The position numbers and the translations under genes were made by a program. The notes below the pieces were generated by a model. It ran no database searches. It saw only the letters and a list, made by a program, of their open reading frames with translations, and had not been told where the DNA came from. A DNA stretch of 33,315 nt, from assembly GCA_019119935.1 (NCBI GenBank), contig DWWA01000046.1, positions 1-33,315 of the forward strand, in the 5' to 3' direction. This DNA is from Candidatus Ruthenibacterium merdavium (GTDB lineage Bacteria > Bacillota > Clostridia > Oscillospirales > Ruminococcaceae). Of the stretch, positions 27,000 through 33,315 are shown piece after piece. The number at the start of each line of letters is the position of its first letter. The first letter of the stretch is position 1.

Positions 27000-28473
27000 T
27001 TTGCTGAAGCTCAGCACGGATAATCTTCGACGGCGCAAAGGGCGCACCGCCTTGACTGTTATTGGCGTAGTGGTGGGCACTTGCGCTATTGTCGTGATGA
27101 TCTCTCTCGGAATTGCGGCCAATAAACGCACAGAGGAAACATTGGCCTCCTGGAGCGATTTGACACAGATTACCGTGATGGGATATTCAGACAGTGCGGA
27201 CACCCCTGCATTGGATGATAAAATGGTGGCAAGTTTGAAGGAAATGCCGTATGTCATCGCGGCAACGCCCATGTACAATTTTCAGAATTTTGACGGAAGA
27301 ATTTTAGCAGGTTCTCAAGGGCGTTACACCACTTATGCCGGCGGTATTGTCGGCATGGAACCCTCTGCCATTGAGCCGATGGGTTATGAACTCAAAAGCG
27401 GTGATTATTTACAGGAACATAACGGAAAGCCAAAGAAGATTCCCGTTTTAGTGGGCGAAGATTTCGCTTACAGTTTTGAAGATACCAAAAAAAGCTACAA
27501 TAACCCCAAGCGTTATCGCTGGAAAGAAACTGATGAAAACGGAAATGCGACGATCGATCCGTTTTTTAACATTGAAGAAACCGAATTGGTTTTGCAAATG
27601 GTTACCGGTTATGACGATCAGGGTAATCCAAAAACAAAGGATTATGAGCTGAATGTCGTGGGTATTTTGAAGCAGGATTACGCCAAAGAGGGTTCCAGTT
27701 CCATGATTATGAGCATTTCTGACATGAAATGGTTAGAAAGCGAATATAAAAAAGCATCCGGTAGTTCTTCCGGTGGCGGCGGTGGTGTCGTCATTATGGG
27801 GGGAAGCGGTTCCGGCAGTAAAACAGGCGGTTACAATCAGGTGTTTGTGAAAACCGAGAGTGTAGACGAAGTGGAAACCGTAGAAGCGGCCATTCAAAAA
27901 ATCGGCTACAAAACATATTCGATGACAGAAACACGTAAGCAAGCACAAAAAGAGGTTTTTTCCAGTCAGCTCATGCTCGGCGGGTTGGCGGCAATTTCGC
28001 TCTTGGTTGCGGCGCTCAATATCGCCAACACCATGACGATGGCAATTTATGAAAGAACCAAAGAAATCGGCGTTATGAAGGTGCTCGGCTGCCGCATTGG
28101 TAAAATTCGCGAGATGTTCTTGATTGAATCGGGAACAATCGGGTTTATCGGCGGTGTGGTAGGTGTACTGCTTAGTTTGCTTCTGAGTTTTGTTTTAAAC
28201 CATCTGTCCGAATGGCTGGTGCTGCTTTCTACGGCGTTAGCGTCTATGGGAATTCAATTTGACGCATCGTCTGTAAACTTGGGAGGACTTTTGAATTCAG
28301 CAGGTTCTATCGGCGGAGGAATGGGGATGGAAAGCACTCAGCTTTCGATTATCCCACCGTGGCTCGTTTTGGCGGCACTGCTCTTTGCAACAATTGTTGG
28401 GCTTTTGTCCGGTATTGCACCGGCGAATCGAGCTGTGAAAATCAGTGCATTGGAAGCCATTCGTCATGACTGA
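26986..28473 (+). CDS. MacB-like ABC transporter permease (FtsX domain)
   Basis: A ~495-residue permease with the MacB layout. An N-terminal segment (NLRRRKGRTALTVIGVVVGTCAIVVM, residues ~13-38) crosses the membrane; then a large outside domain (residues ~45-320); then the FtsX block of three segments (GGLAALSLLVAALNIANTM-like, YERTKEIGVMKVLGCR, IESGTIGFIGGVVGVLLS, PPWLVLAALLFATIVGLLSGIAPA). The outside domain carries a Ser/Gly-rich stretch (SGSSSGGGGGVVIMGGSGSG) that looks like a flexible insertion. ATG 26986 fits GGAGG at 26975-26979 better than ATG 26980. It overlaps the adaptor gene, and a terminator follows. Confidence 0.9.
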   Translation: MKISDLLKLSTDNLRRRKGRTALTVIGVVVGTCAIVVMISLGIAANKRTEETLASWSDLTQITVMGYSDSADTPALDDKMVASLKEMPYVIAATPMYNFQNFDGRILAGSQGRYTTYAGGIVGMEPSAIEPMGYELKSGDYLQEHNGKPKKIPVLVGEDFAYSFEDTKKSYNNPKRYRWKETDENGNATIDPFFNIEETELVLQMVTGYDDQGNPKTKDYELNVVGILKQDYAKEGSSSMIMSISDMKWLESEYKKASGSSSGGGGGVVIMGGSGSGSKTGGYNQVFVKTESVDEVETVEAAIQKIGYKTYSMTETRKQAQKEVFSSQLMLGGLAAISLLVAALNIANTMTMAIYERTKEIGVMKVLGCRIGKIREMFLIESGTIGFIGGVVGVLLSLLLSFVLNHLSEWLVLLSTALASMGIQFDASSVNLGGLLNSAGSIGGGMGMESTQLSIIPPWLVLAALLFATIVGLLSGIAPANRAVKISALEAIRHD

Positions 28474-28524
28474 TGCTTCTTTCGCGCACTCTCAAGTGAC
28501 AGCATAAAAATAAACAACCCAAGG

Positions 28525-28558
28525 CAAAACCACTCGATTTCGAGTGGTTTTGTTTTTT
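28525..28558 (+). terminator. Terminator of the ABC operon
   Basis: Stem CAAAACCACTCGA (28525-28537) with TCGAGTGGTTTTG (28540-28552), then six T. It lies 52 bp after the permease stop. Confidence 0.88.
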
Positions 28559-28586
28559 GCAAAGAAAGTATGAATGAACTCCTTTT

Positions 28587-28600
28587 GTTGTTTTTACAAC
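28587..28600. promoter_or_regulatory. Candidate CRP/FNR-family (HcpR-like) operator
   Basis: Inverted repeat GTTGT (28587-28591), 4-bp spacer TTTT, ACAAC (28596-28600). Its centre (28593.5) is 41.5 bp before the start predicted from the TATAAT at 28623. That is the class II position for CRP/FNR activators. Regulators of this family (HcpR) are known to control hcp in many anaerobes. No such regulator gene is in the window. Confidence 0.55.
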
Positions 28601-28622
28601 GTATCTTTTTTGCGAAACTTCC

Positions 28623-28628
28623 TATAAT
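28623..28628 (+). promoter_or_regulatory. -10 box of the cupin-hcp operon
   Basis: A perfect TATAAT with no recognisable -35 box at 16-18 bp. This suggests the promoter needs an activator, matching the palindrome centred at -41.5. Confidence 0.65.
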
Positions 28629-28702
28629 GAATTTGTAAGGTTTTCATGAGCTTTTTATTGACTCATGTAACAGGTAAATTTTGCTTTATCATAGGAGGAT
28701 TT

Positions 28703-29038
28703 ATGCATTTAAAGAATATTCCACATGAAGAAGTGTTGGTGCTTGCTGAACAGCTTCCGGTTCACAAAGGACAAATTATCAGCAAAACACTGGTGCAGAA
28801 TCAATTTGTCGGAATGACCTTGTTTTCTTTTTCCGCCGAAGAAGAAATCAGCACACATACTTCGCACGGCGATGCCATGGTTCAGGTTCTGGAAGGTGTC
28901 GGTGTTTTTACGGTTGGTGAACAAAAATTCGAAGTTGGCGCCGGACAGTGTTTGGTAATGCCCGCAGAAGTTCCGCATGCCGTCTATGCAAAAAGTGACT
29001 TTAAAATGCTTTTGACCGTTGTATTTCCCACAGCATAA
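28703..29038 (+). CDS. Small cupin-domain protein
   Basis: A 111-residue single-domain cupin. Motif 1 is visible as [23 protein letters not shown], with metal-ligand-type His residues, and motif 2 as [18 protein letters not shown] with a final His. I start at ATG 28703 because AGGAGG (28693-28698) precedes it; the frame extends upstream to 28646 but this is leader. Only 13 bp separate it from hcp, so the two are co-transcribed. Such cupins are often found beside hcp or other redox genes; a metal-binding sensor or small-molecule enzyme is possible, but substrate is unknown. Confidence 0.87.
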   Translation: MHLKNIPHEEVLVLAEQLPVHKGQIISKTLVQNQFVGMTLFSFSAEEEISTHTSHGDAMVQVLEGVGVFTVGEQKFEVGAGQCLVMPAEVPHAVYAKSDFKMLLTVVFPTA

Positions 29039-29051
29039 AAGGAGAGTTTAT

Positions 29052-30686
29052 ATGGAAACAAAGATGTTTTGCTATCAGTGTCAGGAAACCGCGCATTGCA
29101 GTGGATGTACACAGTCCGGCGTTTGCGGAAAAACTCCCGAAGTAGCCAATATTCAAGACTTGCTTGTCTATGCGACAAAGGGGCTGTCATCACTCACAAC
29201 CGCCATCCGCAGCAAAGGCGGCAGTATTTCACGCGAAATCAATCTGTTGGTGGTGAATAACTTATTTGAAACAATCACCAATGCCAATTTTGATGCTGAA
29301 GTGCTCAAAGAGTCTATTCATAAGACACTGGAAGCTTCCAAGACGCTGCGCACTTGTGTAGAAAATATGGATTCTTTGCCCGAAGCGGCACATTGGGACG
29401 GTACCGGAGATTGGGAAGAAAAAGCAAAGCAGGTAGGAGTTTTGTCAACGGAAAATGAAGATATCCGTTCCCTGAGGGAATTGCTCACTTATGGGCTGAA
29501 AGGTTTGGCCGCATACACAAAACATGCCAATGCCCTGATGCACCAAGATGAGCAGGTCGATGCCTTTTTACAAAAGGCATTGGCGGCAACGCTGGATGAT
29601 GCTCTTAGTGCAGATGATTTGGTTGCTTTGAATATGCAAGCCGGTGAATATGGTGTGAAAGCGATGGCTTTGCTGGATGAAGCCAACACAGGGACGTATG
29701 GAAACCCCGAAATTACCAGCGTTAATTTAGGTGTGCGGGAGAACCCGGCTATTTTGGTTTCCGGCCATGACCTGCGCGACCTTGAAATGCTTTTGGAGCA
29801 AACACAGGGAACGGGCGTAGATGTTTATACCCATAGCGAGATGCTTCCGGCGCATTATTATCCCGCTTTTAAAAAGTACAGCCATCTTGTTGGAAACTAT
29901 GGAAACGCATGGTGGAAGCAGCGAGAAGAATTTGAAGCCTTCCAAGGCCCGATTTTGATGACGACAAACTGCATTGTGCCCCCAAAGGATTCTTATCGCA
30001 ACCGTCTTTATACCACGGGAGCAGCCGGTTATCCGGGTTGCGTTCATATTCCCGGAGCACCGGGCGAGAAAAAAGATTTTTCGGCCTTGATTGAACATGC
30101 AAAACGCTGTGCTGCACCGCAGCCCTTAGAAAGCGGAACCTTGGTTGGCGGATTTGCCCATGCACAGGTGCTTTCTTTGGCTGACCGCATTGTGGATGCC
30201 GTGAAATCCGGAGCAATCAGAAAATTTGTGGTAATGGCAGGCTGTGACGGACGAGCCAAGAGCCGAAGCTATTATACAGATTTTGCAAAAGCACTTCCTA
30301 AAGATACCGTGATTTTGACGGCAGGCTGTGCGAAATATAAATATAATAAACTTGATTTGGGTGATATTGGGGGAATTCCCCGCGTGCTTGATGCGGGCCA
30401 ATGCAACGATTCTTACTCGCTTGCGGTCATTGCGCTTCGCTTAAAAGAAGTGTTTGGCCTCAATGACATTAATGAGCTGCCAATTGTTTATAATATTGCA
30501 TGGTACAAACAAAAAGCTGTGATTGTTTTGTTGGCCTTGCTTTATTTGGGTGTAAAAAATATTCATTTAGGCCCCACACTACCTGCTTTTTTAAGCCCGA
30601 ATGTTGCAAAAGTCTTGGTTGAAACGTTTGGTATTGCCGGAATTGGAACAGTAGAAGAGGACATCAAACTGCTGATCGGCGAATAA
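29052..30686 (+). CDS. hcp: Hydroxylamine reductase / hybrid-cluster protein
   Basis: A 544-residue Hcp. The N-terminal cluster motif has C7, C10, C19 and C25 ([15 protein letters not shown]). Hybrid-cluster ligands are visible: [11 protein letters not shown] (His), [11 protein letters not shown] (Glu), [32 protein letters not shown] (Cys), and the final [18 protein letters not shown] (Glu region). Hcp reduces nitric oxide or hydroxylamine and is used against nitrosative stress in anaerobes; S-nitrosylase activity is also reported. ATG 29052 fits GGAGAG at 29041. It follows the cupin gene in one operon under a probable CRP/FNR-type promoter. Confidence 0.96.
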   Translation: METKMFCYQCQETAHCSGCTQSGVCGKTPEVANIQDLLVYATKGLSSLTTAIRSKGGSISREINLLVVNNLFETITNANFDAEVLKESIHKTLEASKTLRTCVENMDSLPEAAHWDGTGDWEEKAKQVGVLSTENEDIRSLRELLTYGLKGLAAYTKHANALMHQDEQVDAFLQKALAATLDDALSADDLVALNMQAGEYGVKAMALLDEANTGTYGNPEITSVNLGVRENPAILVSGHDLRDLEMLLEQTQGTGVDVYTHSEMLPAHYYPAFKKYSHLVGNYGNAWWKQREEFEAFQGPILMTTNCIVPPKDSYRNRLYTTGAAGYPGCVHIPGAPGEKKDFSALIEHAKRCAAPQPLESGTLVGGFAHAQVLSLADRIVDAVKSGAIRKFVVMAGCDGRAKSRSYYTDFAKALPKDTVILTAGCAKYKYNKLDLGDIGGIPRVLDAGQCNDSYSLAVIALRLKEVFGLNDINELPIVYNIAWYKQKAVIVLLALLYLGVKNIHLGPTLPAFLSPNVAKVLVETFGIAGIGTVEEDIKLLIGE

Positions 30687-30797
30687 TTGCGGAGCTCTTT
30701 ACCCGGGGCATACCTCTGTCCGTTTCTTTTCAAAACATTGATGCGTTTTGATTTTTGCAAATATTTCAGCGCGTCGGTGAGTTTAAAATTGAATATG

Positions 30798-30848
30798 AAA
30801 AACAAGCGGCCATTTTCATTCATTATGAAACGACCGCTTGTTTTTTTG
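30798..30848 (+). terminator. Terminator of the cupin-hcp operon
   Basis: Outer stem AAAAACAAGCGG (30798-30809) with CCGCTTGTTTTT (30834-30845); an inner TTTCAT/ATGAAA stem; T-run to 30847. Confidence 0.87.
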
Positions 30849-30881
30849 TATAAATTTTCACATACCTTCCACCGTCTTCAC

Positions 30882-30913
30882 ACACTGCGATTTTATAATG
30901 ACAATCGCAGTGT
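30882..30913. promoter_or_regulatory. Inverted-repeat operator enclosing a TATAAT box
   Basis: Perfect 11-bp arms ACACTGCGATT (30882-30892) and AATCGCAGTGT (30903-30913), separated by 10 bp that contain TATAAT (30894-30899). The arm centres are 21 bp apart, two helical turns, as expected for a dimeric repressor. No good -35 is visible. The small membrane protein starts 43 bp downstream. Confidence 0.65.
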
Positions 30914-30955
30914 TAACAATTTTTTCATAAGTATCTTGTGTTATGAGGGGACAAA

Positions 30956-31264
30956 ATGCTTGTGACTGAGGAAGGGAAAGTCCCAGAAAGAAGCTCAGAT
31001 GAGAGCCAAACGTCTCCTGCAGAAAGTTTAGAACCGGAATTGTTAGATGAAAATTCCGAAGGTGAAGAGCCGGAACGACCTGAGAAACCCAATGGAGAGC
31101 GCGGACATGGCGGGCCGCAGGAAAGTGCATCTGCCGGCAATATTATTTGGAAGGCGGTACAGTACCTTTCTATTTTCGCACTGTTTGCCGTAGTAACACG
31201 GGCAGTCGAAATTGTTTTAAAAGGCTTATTTAAAAATAGGGCAGCAAGAAAGCGTGTTTCGTAA
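30956..31264 (+). CDS. Small acidic single-pass membrane protein, unknown function
   Basis: A 102-residue protein that I do not recognise. Residues 1-~58 are hydrophilic and very acidic (many Glu, Pro, Ser), with no signal peptide. Residues ~62-84 are hydrophobic (IIWKAVQYLSIFALFAVVTRAV), followed by a basic end (KGLFKNRAARKRVS). The positive tail suggests the C-terminus is cytoplasmic and the acidic part outside, or a tail-anchored form. GAGGGG lies 5 bp before the ATG, so translation is likely. It is a single-gene unit with an inverted-repeat operator in front and a terminator at 31341. Confidence 0.68.
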   Translation: MLVTEEGKVPERSSDESQTSPAESLEPELLDENSEGEEPERPEKPNGERGHGGPQESASAGNIIWKAVQYLSIFALFAVVTRAVEIVLKGLFKNRAARKRVS

Positions 31265-31340
31265 AAAATAGAAGCCGCTTTTCTATAAAAATGAAAATTC
31301 CAGTCCGTAAATGAGAAAGAAAATGCCATGCAAAAGAAAG

Positions 31341-31366
31341 AAGGTCGCCGGAAGGCGGCCTTTTTT
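31341..31366 (+). terminator. Terminator after the small membrane protein gene
   Basis: Stem AAGGTCGCC (31341-31349) with GGCGGCCTT (31354-31362), one G-U pair, GGAA loop, T-run to 31366. Confidence 0.85.
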
Positions 31367-31438
31367 CATGGATAATTTCACTAAGAAAAATTTCTTTTGA
31401 GCGTCGTATAGAAAAAAAGAGAAAAGTGTGATATCATA

Positions 31439-31467
31439 TTTCATATCCCCCCATGGGGGATATGAAA
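31439..31467. promoter_or_regulatory. 29-bp palindrome, candidate CsoR-family operator
   Basis: Arms TTTCATATCCCCC (31439-31451) and GGGGGATATGAAA (31455-31467) with a CAT centre. AT-rich ends flanking a C-run/G-run core are the known pattern of CsoR/RcnR/CstR operators. It lies 11 bp before the CsoR-family gene, covering the likely promoter or start region, so autorepression is expected. I could not place a convincing -35/-10 pair. Confidence 0.75.
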
Positions 31468-31478
31468 GGGGTATTATA

Positions 31479-31751
31479 ATGAAGCATAAGCATGATGAAC
31501 GCGCAAAAAAGGCCGTACTGAATCGTTTGTCGCGAGCCATCGGACATTTAGAGGCTGTAAAGCAAATGGTGATTGATGATGAGGATTGTGCGCAAGTGCT
31601 GATTCAGTTGGCGGCCGTAAAATCTGCCCTAAACAATACCGGCAAAATCATCTTAAAAGACCATATTGATCATTGTATTGTACAAGCAGTTGAACAGCAC
31701 GACGAAGAAACCATTGAGGCGCTGAAAAAAGCCATTGATAAAATCATCTAA
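31479..31751 (+). CDS. CsoR/RcnR (DUF156) family metal-sensing repressor
   Basis: A 90-residue, all-helical DUF156 regulator. The Cu(I)-type ligand set C37, H62 and C66 (DCAQVLIQ, DHIDHCIVQ) matches the C-H-C of CsoR. His3 and His5 at the N-terminus leave an RcnR-like Ni/Co role open, although RcnR has His at the last position. I start at ATG 31479 because AAGGGG precedes it; the earlier in-frame codons from 31428 fall in the operator. The next gene, 14 bp on, is a MATE transporter, so the regulator probably controls efflux. It should release the palindrome at 31439 when metal is bound. Confidence 0.88.
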   Translation: MKHKHDERAKKAVLNRLSRAIGHLEAVKQMVIDDEDCAQVLIQLAAVKSALNNTGKIILKDHIDHCIVQAVEQHDEETIEALKKAIDKII

Positions 31752-31765
31752 GAGACGGAATCTTG

Positions 31766-32194
31766 ATGCTGAAACGTCAAACCATTGAACTTTTATCCTT
31801 GGCGCTGCCGATTATGATTGAAACGGTTCTGCAAACTCTTTTAGGCACAACCGACGCATATTTTGCGGGACAGTTAACCGATGCCGCCATCTCCGGAATC
31901 AGCGTTACCAATGTCGTGATGAATATTTTTATTTCTTTTTTTGCGGCAGTCAGCATTGGTACGACCGCTCTCGTTTCACGAAACTACGGGAAGAAAGACT
32001 TAATTCAAACGGCTCACTGTATGTCTCAGTCCATTTTGTTGGGAATTTTGCTGGGCATCGGAGTTGGCCTTTTTTCTCTTTTGTTTCATGAGCCGATTCT
32101 GCGGCTTTCCGGTGCGGATCATCTCATTTTGAGCTATGTAAGGCCGTACTATTTAATCGTGGAAAGAGATTTGTCAAGGGTGCTTTTTCTTTGA
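31766..32194 (+). pseudogene. MATE-family efflux transporter, truncated after about one third
   Basis: The first ~132 residues are a normal MATE start: TIELLSLALPIMIETVLQTLLGTTDAYFAGQL, residues ~5-36, then ISVTNVVMNIFISFF, GTTALVSRNYGKKD and LSGADHLILSYVRPYYLIV. Full members are ~440-460 residues with 12 segments. After about 32160 the similarity stops; the frame runs on for ~10 unrelated residues to a stop. None of the other + frames downstream continues the family, so this is loss or replacement, not a frameshift. ATG 31766 follows a weak GGA site, and a TTG at 31763 is also possible. It is the second gene of the CsoR unit. Confidence 0.8.
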
Positions 32195-32334
32195 AACACC
32201 ATGCTCTCATTTTAGAAGCTGCGTGCTATAAATGGATGCAGCCAACATTTCTCCTGATTTCAGAAGTGCAGACAGGGACGGGATCATTTGCCTGTAAAAT
32301 GTCATCGAAGATACCTCTAAGTTTCCGTCTGCGG
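32195..32334. other. Junction stretch between truncated MATE gene and - strand genes
   Basis: About 140-170 bp with no gene, no terminator, no transposon end and no obvious repeat that I can see. It is the most likely place for a recombination or insertion boundary (junction about 32160). Confidence 0.5.
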
Positions 32335-32859
32335 TCATCCTTCAAGGAAGCTCCAGTCCAGCTCTTCGTCGGGCATCGTGACCTTTTGCTCGATTTCTCC
32401 GGTATCCTTGTTCACAACAGTCACTTCTAAGGACCATGTTTCTGAGCCCCCGAGAATTTGAATCAGTTCTGCTTGCCATGCAAAGCTGCGAATCATCGGG
32501 GAAGCTGCCTCGGCAACTCCATCGGGCGCTGAACAGGTCATTTCCGTGTAATCATCTGAATACTCAATGGATACCCCCATCATCTTCATAACCGGAAGGA
32601 TCGTATGCTCCATGTCACCGGGGTCGGCCCACCATTTTCGCTGTCGCTCAGTCAGTACAAGGGTCAAAGAGCCATCTTCATTCAGATAAATGTCCTCACA
32701 CCGATTGCTCCCCTTATTATCGTCGATCAGGGCCTGTGCATCTACATAGACATCTGGGAGGATATATGTCTGTGCTTCCCCCTCTGCGGCGCAGCCGGGC
32801 AGCCACAAGAAACATAGCGCAAGAATAAAAACCACTTTGATTTTCCAGCTTTTTTTCAT
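32335..32859 (-). CDS. Small predicted lipoprotein, unknown function
   Basis: A 174-residue protein on the - strand with a lipoprotein signal: KKSWKIKVVFILALCFLWLPGC, lipobox LPGC with Cys near residue 22 (residues 2-22 in part). I start at M 32859 because AGAGGAA precedes it; the frame runs 8 codons further upstream. The mature part is acidic, with YILPDVYVDAQALIDDNKGS, LTLVLTERQRKWWADPGDM, and a C-terminal SLEVTVVNKDTGEIEQKV pattern. I do not recognise the family. It lies 27 bp after the partial gene on the same strand, so they are probably co-transcribed. Confidence 0.75.
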   Translation of the reverse strand: MKKSWKIKVVFILALCFLWLPGCAAEGEAQTYILPDVYVDAQALIDDNKGSNRCEDIYLNEDGSLTLVLTERQRKWWADPGDMEHTILPVMKMMGVSIEYSDDYTEMTCSAPDGVAEAASPMIRSFAWQAELIQILGGSETWSLEVTVVNKDTGEIEQKVTMPDEELDWSFLEG

Positions 32860-32886
32860 AAGGCATTTCCTCTCGACCAGCATGAT

Positions 32887-33315
32887 TTATTCTTTTTCCT
32901 GTTTCCAAACCACGCGCAGGGTATCCCATTCATCACAGACGGAAGCCGCATAAATCTCATTCTGTTCTTCATCCCAGGTCAGGCACAGATACCGCGGCGC
33001 TCCGTCTATTGGCGGCAGTTCATAATACTCATGGTTCCACCCGCTACACCCAGATCCAAATTGCTTTGTAAAATCAGTGTACGAGGCCCCATGTTGCAAA
33101 AAATCTACAACTTCCGATTCGTTCAGCACCACTGCGGGAGTGTAAACCCGAGGTGCCCCGTTGATAATACGAATCTCCCCCTCAATGGGCCTTTTCAGCT
33201 GTTCTTCAGTCAGCACCCGCAGTCCGGGCGATTGAACATCATACATTTCCACATATTCATTTTGGGAGTGCCAGGTATCGGAACGCCAGGCGCACTCAAA
33301 GGCAGTTGTTTTTAC
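32887..33315 (-). CDS. Unknown protein, partial (5' end outside the window)
   Basis: On the - strand the frame is open to the last base of the window, so the gene begins beyond 33315. About 142 residues are visible, rich in acidic and aromatic residues: ECAWRSDTWHSQNEYVEMYDV, then IEGEIRIINGAPRVYTPAVVL, SCGW-like GSGCSGWNHEYYELPP, and APRYLCLTWDEEQNEIYAASV. An in-frame GTG at 33252 could be a start but has no good ribosome binding site. No family recognised. It overlaps no other gene and is followed 27 bp later by the lipoprotein gene. Confidence 0.65.
   Translation of the reverse strand, partial: VKTTAFECAWRSDTWHSQNEYVEMYDVQSPGLRVLTEEQLKRPIEGEIRIINGAPRVYTPAVVLNESEVVDFLQHGASYTDFTKQFGSGCSGWNHEYYELPPIDGAPRYLCLTWDEEQNEIYAASVCDEWDTLRVVWKQEKE

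Noticed and set aside
31475-31480. TATAAT just before the CsoR-family start codon as its -10 box
   Set aside because: It overlaps the ATG, so transcription would begin inside the coding region, and no -35 is found at the right distance.
31763-32430. A simple frameshift in the MATE gene
   Set aside because: The frame following the stop (32191-32430) encodes nothing like the later MATE segments, so sequence is lost or replaced.

Overview
The window looks like a chromosomal segment of an anaerobic, endospore-forming member of the Clostridia (Bacillota). The reasons are: moderate GC with strong AGGAGG-type ribosome binding sites; a YunB sporulation protein; SpoIID and GH25 wall domains; a hybrid-cluster protein (Hcp); an ECF transporter S component without its own energising genes; and many U-tailed intrinsic terminators. 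No rRNA, tRNA, CRISPR array or recognisable insertion sequence was seen. I cannot name the species from sequence alone.

Region 1 (1-13.4 kb) is a surface-glycan locus, all on the + strand. It opens inside a DUF2142-like membrane protein. Then follow a B12-binding-type radical SAM enzyme, a polysaccharide pyruvyl transferase, a Wzx-like flippase, two GT2 glycosyltransferases and a DUF2304 membrane protein. After a good sigma-A promoter come a large methyltransferase / coiled-coil / glycosyltransferase fusion, a GT4 glycosyltransferase, and a 1083-residue secreted wall protein. The wall protein carries an acidic 12-residue tandem repeat, cell-wall-binding repeats, a GH25 muramidase and a SpoIID-type domain. 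A terminator closes the block.

Region 2 (13.7-16.1 kb) is the most interesting part. A promoter is followed at once by a close match to a preQ1 class I riboswitch and a 12-bp terminator hairpin with seven T. The attenuator sits just before a three-gene operon: a nucleoside hydrolase (with Asn in place of the usual His of the HDP motif), an ECF S component and an SDR oxidoreductase. I infer a queuosine or 7-deazaguanine nucleoside salvage operon in which the SDR has no known role.

Region 3 (16.3-22.5 kb) is housekeeping: yunB, then ligA-gatC-gatA-gatB behind an extended -10 promoter. Region 4 (22.5-28.6 kb) has a BMP-family lipoprotein, then a DUF218 membrane protein on the - strand, divergent from a MacB-type ABC system (ATPase, secreted COG1361-like adaptor, permease). 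The two divergent promoters have nearly touching -35 boxes.

Region 5 (28.6-33.3 kb) has a cupin-hcp operon behind a palindrome centred near -41.5 (CRP/FNR-type activation), a small membrane protein whose TATAAT lies inside an 11-bp inverted repeat, and a CsoR/DUF156-family metal sensor with a 29-bp palindrome upstream. After these comes a MATE efflux gene cut off after about a third of its length. Past that break the strand and gene content change: a small lipoprotein and a partial unknown protein lie on the - strand. This suggests a recombination or island boundary near 32,160.
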